DNA of 6,456 bases from positions 1 through 6,456 of the forward strand of contig DXYG01000105.1 in the NCBI GenBank assembly GCA_019415925.1. The letters run 5' to 3'. This document shows positions 1 through 6,201 of this stretch, one piece after another. The first letter of the stretch is position 1. Each line of letters opens with the position of its first letter. This DNA is from Clostridiales bacterium. GTDB lineage: Bacteria > Bacillota > Clostridia > Oscillospirales > Acutalibacteraceae. The notes under the pieces are model-generated. The model saw nothing but the letters and a program-made list of their open reading frames with translations. It was not told the origin of the DNA and did not search any database. The position numbers were made by a program, and so were the translations under genes.

Positions 1-18
1 ACATAACGGCTGAAATTG

Positions 19-58
19 CAATAAAAATGTAAAACTTGAAAAATATACATTTTTATTG
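19..58. repeat. AT-rich perfect inverted repeat upstream of the LRR-dockerin-SGNH gene
   Basis: Bases 19-31 (CAATAAAAATGTA) are the exact reverse complement of bases 46-58, giving a 13-bp stem with a 14-nt loop. A short palindrome, TGTATATACA, follows at 60-69. The stem is nearly all A-T and has no clean T-run after it, so it is a weak intrinsic terminator at best. It could be the end of a gene left of the window or a binding site upstream of the promoter at 85-112. The dyad is seen directly; its function is unknown. Confidence 0.5.
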
Positions 59-84
59 TTGTATATACAGTTTTTAAAAAAGCC

Positions 85-112
85 TTTACTTTTTTTGAAA
101 ATATTGTAAAAT
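85..112 (+). promoter_or_regulatory. Probable sigma-A promoter of the gene at 141
   Basis: A TTTACT hexamer at 85-90 lies 16 bp before TAAAAT at 107-112, matching the -35/-10 consensus at 4/6 and 5/6. Transcription would start near 119, leaving a leader of about 20 nt. The leader contains the ribosome binding site AGAGG at 131-135, five bases before the ATG. TATAGT at 112-117 is an alternative -10, but it has no -35 at proper spacing. Confidence 0.5.
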
Positions 113-140
113 ATAGTTAAAAACAAAACGAGAGGTAAAT

Positions 141-3035
141 ATGCGCAAATTTTTATCTATATTGCTGACTTTGTCAATTGTATTTTCCTGTATTGCCTAT
201 TCAACAGCTTTAGTTTCAGCCGTTGAATCAAATAAAAACGAAATAACCGATGACGAGCTGAAACAGGCGGAAATTGAGGAAGACAAAACCATTGCGGATT
301 ATTCAAAATCACTGAATATGCTTAAATCCACTAACAGCAGTTCTGATTTGGTATCGGTGAACGGATATTGGAAATACAGAAAAATTGATGATACACGTGC
401 CGAAATTACGGATTATCTCGGGAATAACAGTTCTATTGTTATTCCCGAAAATATCGACGGCTATAAAATCACAAAAATTTCAGCCGCTGCATTTTTTAAC
501 AGAACCAGGCTTACGGACATTTCAATTTCTTCAACTGTTGAAGAAATCGGCTGGTGGGCGTTTTACGGCTGTACAGGCTTAAAAAATATTTATTTTAGCG
601 AAGGCTTGAAAACTATCTGTTACGGTGCTTTTATGAACTGTTCTGCACTTAAGTCGGTTTCTGTTCCTATGTCTATTGATAAAATCGGGGCAGACTGCTT
701 TGTTTACAGTTGCAAAACTACAGTTGATGTGACGGATTCAACCGGCGGTAAAAAAATCAGCACGCAAAAATATACTAAAAAAACTGATTTTGAAATAAGC
801 GGTTACAGCGGTACATATGCACAAAAATTTGCTAAAGACGAAAACATAAAATTTTCAAGCAAAGGCACTGTAAAATTCGGAGATGTCAATCGTGACGGCA
901 AGCTTTCGGATTCTGATATAACCTTGCTTAATAATTATATAAACGGTAAATCGTCTTTAAATTCAATACAGAAAAGAAACGCTGACGTTGATTACAACGG
1001 AAAAATTAACAGCACTGATACTAACATTATAAAAAAGTGCATAAGCAATGATTATTCGCTGAAAGCTATGCCTGCTGTAAAAAGTCAGTATCAAAGTGAA
1101 AACTACCTTTACGGAAAATCAATTTACTGCGACGGCGACAGTATTGCAAGAGGTACAGGAACGAATATTCAGGGAAACAGCTATTATTCTTACTGTAATT
1201 TTATTGCAGACGCAAATAATATGAAGCTCACCCAAAAGGCTGTTCCGGGAACTACGCTTGCTTTACAGGATGATAAGACGGGTAATGACAAAAGCATAAC
1301 GGAACGTGTGCTCGAAATGAACGGCAAGTATGATTTTATTCTGCTTGAGGGAGGCTATAACGACCTTTTTCAGAATATTCCGGTCGGCACTGTAACGGAT
1401 TCAAATAACAAAAGCGGAAATTATGACAAATATACTACCGCAGGCGCAGTTGAAACAATATGCTATTTTTTGAAGAAAAACTACTCAGACACCCCTACCC
1501 TTTTTGTACTTTGTCAGCAAAGAAACGATTACAGCAACATTTCCGCATATTGGAATGTAATTAAATCGGCTCTTAAAAAATGGAACATTCCTTATATTGA
1601 CATCAGTGAGGAAACCGAGTTTTCAAATATCAACGAAACAATCAGCAACCAGTATTTCAGATACACCGAAAAAGACGGAAAAGGCGACGGAACGCACCCG
1701 CTGAAATATGCCCACGAAAAGATTTTCACCCCGATTATTCAGGAAAAAATGAATAATATAGTTTCAAAAAACGAAACCGTCAGCGCAGAAGATACGTCTG
1801 TTATATTAGGAAAAGGTGAAAGCTATAAAATCGCGGCAAAATCCGACTGTTCAAATAAAAATCTCAATTGCAGGTGGACATCGGAAAATCCGTCTGTTGT
1901 ATCGGTAAAAGAGGACGGAACAGCAACTGCTAATACAACAGGAACGGCTGTTTTAAAGCTTTGCTCGCAAAATAACAAGGTTGCAAAATGCAAAGTAACA
2001 GTAAAATCGGCTCCGTCAAGTATAAAGCTGAGCCTTTCAAGCCTGACGCTCGGAAACGGCGAATCATATATTGTTTCCGAAAGCACAAACAGCGGTTCTT
2101 ACGCCAAGAATTTCACATGGAGCAGTTCAGATACAGGTGTTGCAACAGTTGAAAAAACAGAAAAGAACAAAGCAAAAATTACAGCTAAGGGAAAAGGTAC
2201 TGCAACAATAACGGTAAAAACTTATAACGGAAAAACTGCAACCTGTAAGGTTACGGTAAAATCAGCACCCTCAAGCGTACAGCTAAGCACGAACAACCTT
2301 ACGCTCGGAAGCGGTGAAAGCTTTGAAATATCCGAATACACAAACAGCGGTTCTTACGCAAAGAATTTTAACTTCAGCAGTTCGGACACAAATGTAGCAA
2401 CCGTTGAAAAAACTGTTGCAAACAAAGCTAAGATTACTGCAAAAAACGGCGGTACGGCTACAATTACAGTTAAGACATATAACGGCAAAACCGCTACTTG
2501 TAAGGTAACGGTTAAAAATGCTCCCAAAAGCGTAAAACTGAGTGCCGGTAATGTGATACTCGGAAAAGGTGAAAATATTACAATTTATCAGTATTCCGAA
2601 AGCAACTCGTATGCACGTAATTTTACATGGAGCAGTTCAAATACGAATGTTGCAACCGTTGAAAAAACTGTTGCAAATAAGGCTAAAATTACGGCTAAGC
2701 GCAACGGAACAGCCACAATTACTATAAAAACGTATAACGGCAAAACAGCGTACTGCAAAGTAACCGTTAAGAACGCACCTTCAAGCGTTACACTCAGTGC
2801 TCAGAATGTAACACTCGGTGCTGGAAGTGAATATATTATTTCGGAATCAACAAACAACGGCTCTTATGCAAACGCTGTAAATCTGCAATGGAGCAGTTCA
2901 AACACAAGCGTTGCTGCAGTTGCAAAAACAACAGGCAACAAGGCAAAAATCACTGCAAAAAAGAGCGGTACTGCTGTTATTACAATCAAAACCTATAACG
3001 GAAAGACGGCAACCTGCAAGGTTAAGGTAAAATAA
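141..3035 (+). CDS. Secreted LRR - dockerin - SGNH/GDSL esterase - Big_2 repeat protein
   Basis: A 964-residue exported multidomain protein. Residues 1-27 are a signal peptide with cleavage probably after VSA27. A BspA-type LRR_5 region spans about 74-240, with repeats such as GWWAFYGCTGLKNI and a capping GYSGTYAQKFAKDENIKF. A type I dockerin lies at 246-303, with two intact calcium loops (D248-N250-D252-S256-D259 and D282-D284-N286-N290-D293). An SGNH/GDSL hydrolase domain covers about 325-540: GDS with nucleophile S334, oxyanion G370 and N407 (GGYND), and D516-G-T-H519. Five Ig-like Big_2 repeats fill about 545-964. By family knowledge the SGNH domain is probably an ester hydrolase, plausibly removing acetyl groups from plant polysaccharide, and the dockerin should bind a cohesin. 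The actual substrate is not readable from sequence. AGAGG at 131-135 supports the ATG start. The gene has its own promoter and terminator and appears monocistronic. The internal rather than terminal dockerin is unusual. Confidence 0.9.
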   Translation: MRKFLSILLTLSIVFSCIAYSTALVSAVESNKNEITDDELKQAEIEEDKTIADYSKSLNMLKSTNSSSDLVSVNGYWKYRKIDDTRAEITDYLGNNSSIVIPENIDGYKITKISAAAFFNRTRLTDISISSTVEEIGWWAFYGCTGLKNIYFSEGLKTICYGAFMNCSALKSVSVPMSIDKIGADCFVYSCKTTVDVTDSTGGKKISTQKYTKKTDFEISGYSGTYAQKFAKDENIKFSSKGTVKFGDVNRDGKLSDSDITLLNNYINGKSSLNSIQKRNADVDYNGKINSTDTNIIKKCISNDYSLKAMPAVKSQYQSENYLYGKSIYCDGDSIARGTGTNIQGNSYYSYCNFIADANNMKLTQKAVPGTTLALQDDKTGNDKSITERVLEMNGKYDFILLEGGYNDLFQNIPVGTVTDSNNKSGNYDKYTTAGAVETICYFLKKNYSDTPTLFVLCQQRNDYSNISAYWNVIKSALKKWNIPYIDISEETEFSNINETISNQYFRYTEKDGKGDGTHPLKYAHEKIFTPIIQEKMNNIVSKNETVSAEDTSVILGKGESYKIAAKSDCSNKNLNCRWTSENPSVVSVKEDGTATANTTGTAVLKLCSQNNKVAKCKVTVKSAPSSIKLSLSSLTLGNGESYIVSESTNSGSYAKNFTWSSSDTGVATVEKTEKNKAKITAKGKGTATITVKTYNGKTATCKVTVKSAPSSVQLSTNNLTLGSGESFEISEYTNSGSYAKNFNFSSSDTNVATVEKTVANKAKITAKNGGTATITVKTYNGKTATCKVTVKNAPKSVKLSAGNVILGKGENITIYQYSESNSYARNFTWSSSNTNVATVEKTVANKAKITAKRNGTATITIKTYNGKTAYCKVTVKNAPSSVTLSAQNVTLGAGSEYIISESTNNGSYANAVNLQWSSSNTSVAAVAKTTGNKAKITAKKSGTAVITIKTYNGKTATCKVKVK
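2007..3032 (+). repeat. Four tandem Big_2 (bacterial Ig-like) coding repeats
   Basis: Residues 623-707, 708-792, 793-877 and 878-964 of the SGNH protein are consecutive units of 85, 85, 85 and 87 residues, corresponding to 2007-2261, 2262-2516, 2517-2771 and 2772-3032. Each begins with (S/N)AP and ends with KTYNGKTATCKVTVK or a close variant. A core WSSS(D/N)T-x-VATVEKT recurs, with Phe745 replacing Trp in the second unit. A more divergent fifth unit precedes them at about residues 545-622. Such repeats usually form stiff surface stalks or adhesion modules. Confidence 0.85.
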
Positions 3036-3040
3036 AATCA

Positions 3041-3075
3041 ACTCCATTGGACTCTGAAGTCCAATGGAGTTTTTT
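3041..3075 (+). terminator. Rho-independent terminator of the SGNH-dockerin gene
   Basis: Bases 3041-3053 (ACTCCATTGGACT) pair perfectly with 3058-3070 around a CTGA loop, giving a 13-bp stem that runs into a T-run at 3070-3075. It begins five bases after the TAA stop at 3033-3035. Confidence 0.93.
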
Positions 3076-3128
3076 CAGCCGTTAAGACAGTTTATTACAA
3101 AATCTCTTGATTACATACCTGCATTTTT

Positions 3129-3172
3129 GCAAAAGTAAAGGAGCAGACTTAATTTGCTAATAGTCTGCTCCT
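3129..3172 (-). terminator. Probable terminator of the minus-strand starch-binding dockerin gene
   Basis: Bases 3139-3149 (AGGAGCAGACT) are complementary to 3162-3172, an 11-bp stem with a 12-nt loop. Read on the minus strand, the hairpin starts 23 bases after the stop codon and is followed by a moderately T-rich TTACTTTTGC. The plus-strand side has no T-run, so the minus orientation is favoured. Together with 3041-3075 it insulates two convergent genes. Confidence 0.75.
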
Positions 3173-3195
3173 GAAATTATCAGGAAATCAAGATT

Positions 3196-4503
3196 TTACT
3201 GTACAACAATCTCCTGAATTGCTGTAACGTCCTTTATATTAACCTGACCGTCACCGTTTACGTCCGAAAGACTGTTCTGCCTGTCGGTGAGGCTTGTAAT
3301 GCTTGCCAAGGACTTCTGAAGCTCAGTAGCATCTGTTACAGAGATATTTCCGTCTGTGCAAATGTCGCCGAACAAGTCGACTCTGTATGTTGCGTTCTGC
3401 TTTGAAACGTAATCAAAATTTGAAAGGTCAAATGTAATCAGCACGCTTGCGTTATCGTAAGGTACTTTTATATACATTTCTGACCACATATACTGATTCG
3501 GATAAGTATTTGTTACTTTGTCAACACCAAATTCGGCAGGTTCTTTTTCAAAATTGCCGTACCACGAATCCGTAAAATTGTTTTGAACATTTATTATTTC
3601 AAATTCATACATCTTATCAATGTTCAAATTATCAGCTCTGTACTGAAAAACATAGTCGTCTGTCTGCGACATTTTATTGCTGTCAGTGAAATCATAACCG
3701 AACTGACTGCCCAAAATATGCATTTCGCCTATTAAAGGCTTCGTCCTGATTACTACGCCGTCACCCTCTGCCCAGATTTTTGAATTTTGAAGATTATATG
3801 AATCTTGTTTAAAATATACTGTAACGTCACAAGGTTTTACAACATCAATTCCGCAATAATTGTAACCGTAAAATCCTAACAAAGCGTCACCGTAGTACTC
3901 TTCTTTAATGTTAATTTTTAAGTCCTCTTCGGGCTGTACGTCTTTAAAGGTTACGGAATATACTCCGTCATCACCAAGTGTCATTTCGTTTTCAAGAGGG
4001 TAAGGATTATTTGCAGTTGTACCGAATGTATCAGAGTTACAGCTATAGGCATAAACTCTGTAAGTATCATTTTTGATTTCTCTTACGCCGTCACCCAAAA
4101 CATTGATTTCTTTTGTTTCGGGATTAAATGTAATTGTTACGTCGCAGGCTTTGGAAACTCTAAATTCCGAGAAAATTCTAAAATCTCCGTGAGCTAAAGG
4201 GCGATTGCCATATTCTTTAGTCTGACCGTCAGGTTTATGCTCAACAATTTTAAATTCAATATCTGTCTGCACCTGAACATTCTTAAGTTCGTACACATAG
4301 ACATCACCCGACTTCTGCATTGTGTTGTCCTTGGTGATGTATTCATACCAGATAAGACCGAAAATATCCTCTTTGTTGCCTGCTATGGTATATACGCTTT
4401 CTTCGGTTGCTTCTTCGGCAGAAGCACTGAAAGAAGTAATTGATACCATACAGGATAATACCATTGCCACCGACAAAATGATTGACATTATTCTTTTTTT
4501 CAT
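3196..4503 (-). CDS. Secreted dockerin protein with three putative starch-binding-like modules, no catalytic domain
   Basis: A 435-residue exported protein. Residues 1-29 form a signal peptide ending at SASA29. Module 1 (about 37-140) starts YTIAGNKEDIFGLIW and ends CDVTITFNPETKEINVLGDGV-like. That pattern resembles the X25/pullulanase-type starch-binding beta-sandwich found in Ruminococcus and Eubacterium amylases. Modules 2 (about 147-250, ending CDVTVYF...AEGDGV) and 3 (about 257-365) are more divergent versions. A type I dockerin fills 378-435; its second calcium loop is complete (D414-N416-D418-N422-D425), while the first has Cys382 at the third ligand position. No glycosidase domain or catalytic motif is seen, so a non-catalytic polysaccharide-binding subunit of a surface complex is the best inference. 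Starch as ligand follows only from module resemblance. The start is set by GGAGG at 4511-4515, seven bases from the ATG. It is transcribed divergently from the ClC gene. Confidence 0.85.
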   Translation of the reverse strand: MKKRIMSIILSVAMVLSCMVSITSFSASAEEATEESVYTIAGNKEDIFGLIWYEYITKDNTMQKSGDVYVYELKNVQVQTDIEFKIVEHKPDGQTKEYGNRPLAHGDFRIFSEFRVSKACDVTITFNPETKEINVLGDGVREIKNDTYRVYAYSCNSDTFGTTANNPYPLENEMTLGDDGVYSVTFKDVQPEEDLKINIKEEYYGDALLGFYGYNYCGIDVVKPCDVTVYFKQDSYNLQNSKIWAEGDGVVIRTKPLIGEMHILGSQFGYDFTDSNKMSQTDDYVFQYRADNLNIDKMYEFEIINVQNNFTDSWYGNFEKEPAEFGVDKVTNTYPNQYMWSEMYIKVPYDNASVLITFDLSNFDYVSKQNATYRVDLFGDICTDGNISVTDATELQKSLASITSLTDRQNSLSDVNGDGQVNIKDVTAIQEIVVQ

Positions 4504-4546
4504 AATATTGCCTCCATTTTATGTAAATATTTTCTTTTACGATAAT

Positions 4547-4575
4547 ATTATACAATATAAAGAATGATTATTCAA
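4547..4575 (-). promoter_or_regulatory. Sigma-A promoter of the starch-binding dockerin gene
   Basis: On the minus strand, TTGAAT (4570-4575) is separated by exactly 17 bp from a perfect TATAAT (4547-4552). Transcription would start near 4540, giving a leader of roughly 37 nt that contains GGAGG at 4511-4515. No room remains for a riboswitch. Confidence 0.8.
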
Positions 4576-4676
4576 TGAGTATTTTAGACAAAATATAACA
4601 CTGTTTTTATAAAAAACATCCAAATAATAAGTGTAAAATTTTATATCTATGACAAAAATATTTTGCTTTGACTGAC

Positions 4677-4705
4677 TTTTCATACAATTCATTATGTTGT
4701 ATAAT
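4677..4705 (+). promoter_or_regulatory. Probable sigma-A promoter of the ClC-family gene
   Basis: A perfect TATAAT at 4700-4705 lies 17 bp after TTTTCA at 4677-4682, a 4/6 match to the -35. Transcription would begin near 4712, about 25 nt before the TTG start codon at 4737. A leader this short cannot hold a fluoride riboswitch, which accompanies some bacterial ClC genes. Confidence 0.65.
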
Positions 4706-4724
4706 AATACTAACAAATAAATTC

Positions 4725-4739
4725 GGCGGTGGTGTTTTG
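4725..4739 (+). promoter_or_regulatory. Ribosome binding site and TTG start codon of the ClC-family gene
   Basis: GGCGGTG at 4725-4731 differs by one base from the consensus GGAGGTG and sits five bases before TTG at 4737-4739, which opens onto a typical Lys-rich N-terminus (KKVKNN). The reading frame stays open upstream to another TTG at 4668. That codon lies ahead of the -10 box at 4700-4705, so it would not be in the predicted transcript, and it has no ribosome binding site. Confidence 0.75.
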
Positions 4740-5951
4740 AAAAAGGTTAAAAATAATTTGTTGTTTCTTCTGTATACAGTCATCCTCGGGGCAATTGTCG
4801 GTGCGATTATCTGGGCGTTTGTCAGAATAATGAATCTCGGAATTGAGTTTATCTGGGATTTTGTTCCGTCACATCTAAATTTTCCGCTCTATACCCTATG
4901 TGTATGCGTTATCGGAGGATTGATTATCGGAATCTGGAAAAAGAAGTTTGGCGACTATCCGGAAGAGCTTAGTACGGTGATGGGGAAAGTCAAAAAGACA
5001 GGAAGATATCAATACAATAATGTGTTTTCTACAATAGTTTCGGCACTCTCTCCTCTTTTAATCGGGGCAAGCGTCGGTCCTGAGGCAGGTCTTACAGGCG
5101 TAATAGCAGGACTTTGCACATGGGTCGGAGATAAGCTCAAACTATATTTAAAAGAAGTAGAAGAACTGACTCAAATCGGGCTGAGTGCTACACTGGGCAC
5201 GATTTTCCATTCTCCTATGTTTGGCTTTGTTGAGCCGATTGAGTCCGACAAAGAAGTCGTTTTGCCGAGAACATCAAAAATTGTTCTCTACTTTGCGGCT
5301 ATTTTAAGCTCGCTCGGTGTGTTTATTCTGCTTGGAAACCTGTTCGGCGGCAGGACAGGTCTGGAAGATTTTGAAGCAGGCAAAATAGATTGGTTACAAT
5401 ATCTGTATGCAATTCCGCTGACTATTATAGGAATTGCGGCTGGCTGCCTTTATTTTATCTTCAAAAAGCTCACATTTACACTTGAAAATAAATTCAAAAA
5501 ATATACTGTTTTAAGAGCAACAGCGGGTGGACTGTTACTTGGAATTTCGGGTACATTTCTGCCTCTTACAATGTTTTCGGGAGAACACCAGATTAGCGAG
5601 GTAATAAACAATGCTGAAACAATAGGCGCTGTAATGCTGATTGTGATTGCTGTTGTGAAATTGTTGCTGACTAATATCTGTATTGATTCGGGGCTAAAAG
5701 GCGGTCACTTCTTCCCTGTTATCTTCTGCGGAATATGCATTGGATGTGCAATGAGTATTATTCTTGGAATTGATACTGTATTCTGCGCAAGCGTTGTAAC
5801 TACTGCACTTGTCGGTCACACTTTGAAAAAACCGCTTGCTACTGTACTGCTTTTAATGATTGTTTTCCCTGTTAAGCTGATTCCTGTTATGCTCTTTGCT
5901 GCAATAGCAGCTAAATTCATCGAAACCCCAAAAGCTTTGCTTATAAAATAA
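4737..5951 (+). CDS. ClC-family anion channel/transporter, divergent, lacking exchanger glutamates
   Basis: A 404-residue polytopic membrane protein, counted from the TTG start. Alignment from memory to E. coli ClC-ec1 is convincing at several places. GASVGPEAG (110-118) falls at the GREGP selectivity motif. FHSPMFGFVEPIES (157-170) matches FNAPLAGILFIIEE. SGEHQI (281-286) falls at the GGGYNLIP segment, and SGLKGGHFFP (318-327) matches the GGxFxP motif. The external gating Glu148 position is Val113, internal Glu203 is Ser170, and the central Tyr445 falls on Ala400. The GSGIP serine motif reads FGDYPEE (71-77). Family members move Cl-, other halides or F- across the inner membrane, often for acid or halide tolerance. 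Losing these residues suggests a passive channel or another anion specificity. There is no C-terminal CBS domain. The gene appears monocistronic, with no functional tie to the neighbouring dockerin genes. Confidence 0.87.
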   Translation: MKKVKNNLLFLLYTVILGAIVGAIIWAFVRIMNLGIEFIWDFVPSHLNFPLYTLCVCVIGGLIIGIWKKKFGDYPEELSTVMGKVKKTGRYQYNNVFSTIVSALSPLLIGASVGPEAGLTGVIAGLCTWVGDKLKLYLKEVEELTQIGLSATLGTIFHSPMFGFVEPIESDKEVVLPRTSKIVLYFAAILSSLGVFILLGNLFGGRTGLEDFEAGKIDWLQYLYAIPLTIIGIAAGCLYFIFKKLTFTLENKFKKYTVLRATAGGLLLGISGTFLPLTMFSGEHQISEVINNAETIGAVMLIVIAVVKLLLTNICIDSGLKGGHFFPVIFCGICIGCAMSIILGIDTVFCASVVTTALVGHTLKKPLATVLLLMIVFPVKLIPVMLFAAIAAKFIETPKALLIK

Positions 5952-5960
5952 TCAGAGAAT

Positions 5961-5985
5961 AATCTAAAATACGATTGGATTTTTT
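5961..5985 (+). terminator. Weak candidate terminator of the ClC gene
   Basis: AATCTA (5961-5966) can pair with TGGATT (5976-5981) with one G-U pair, running into a six-base T-run at 5980-5985. It begins nine bases after the stop codon. The stem is short and AT-rich, so it would be inefficient, but no better + strand candidate exists between the gene and the structured region starting at 6027. Confidence 0.35.
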
Positions 5986-6026
5986 GTTATAAAAAAAATA
6001 TCGCTTCTGACACGAGAAATTATCTT

Positions 6027-6072
6027 AAAAAAAGAAGAGTGCCCCGTACGCAATCTGCGTGTCGAGGCACTC
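6027..6072 (-). terminator. Minus-strand intrinsic terminator with no assigned gene
   Basis: GAGTGCC (6037-6043) pairs with GGCACTC (6066-6072). Inside, ACGC (6048-6051) pairs with GCGT (6057-6060) around AATCT, with an internal loop between the two helices. On the minus strand the closing stem is followed by TTCTTTTTTT (6036-6027). The plus-strand side lacks a T-run, so it terminates leftward transcripts. Nothing recognisable lies between it and the tRNA-Gln terminator. Confidence 0.75.
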
Positions 6073-6167
6073 AACTGGCTGAGCCGGCGTACCTTCATCT
6101 TTACTTACTGCATACCTCGGTTTATGGTAAACTTTTTAGAAAACAGTATCATAAACGCTACGGGCTA

Positions 6168-6190
6168 AAAACAGTCCACCGGACTGTTTT
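6168..6190. repeat. Perfect 10-bp hairpin, possible bidirectional terminator
   Basis: AAAACAGTCC (6168-6177) pairs with GGACTGTTTT (6181-6190) around ACC. An outer GGGC/GCCC pairing (6162-6165 with 6197-6200) could extend it past an internal loop. Short T-runs flank it on both strands (five T on minus, four on plus). From memory, similar hairpins occur in many gut Clostridia intergenic regions, but that could not be checked. Confidence 0.6.
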
Positions 6191-6201
6191 CTTCACGCCC
6201 T

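Noticed and set aside
1823..2086. Minus-strand open frame of 87 codons inside the esterase gene
   Set aside because: It is antisense to well-supported Big_2 coding sequence and has no promoter, ribosome binding site or recognisable domain.
2007..3032. CRISPR-like or recent tandem DNA repeat
   Set aside because: The period is about 255 bp, always a multiple of three, diverged at third codon positions and fully coding: these are protein-domain repeats.
4237..4567. Three overlapping open frames on both strands around the start of the minus-strand dockerin gene
   Set aside because: They are alternative-frame shadows of the signal peptide and first module; they lack ribosome binding sites and sensible protein sequence.
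4712..4736. Fluoride (crcB) riboswitch upstream of the ClC gene
   Set aside because: The predicted leader is only about 25 nt and no pseudoknot-forming motif is visible between the divergent promoters.
6030..6110. Possible degenerate or permuted tRNA: a D-arm-like GGCTCAGCCAGTTGAGTGCC on the minus strand
   Set aside because: No acceptor pairing, no anticodon stem-loop of the right size and no T-arm in the proper place; the GAGTGCC segment is better explained as the terminator stem.
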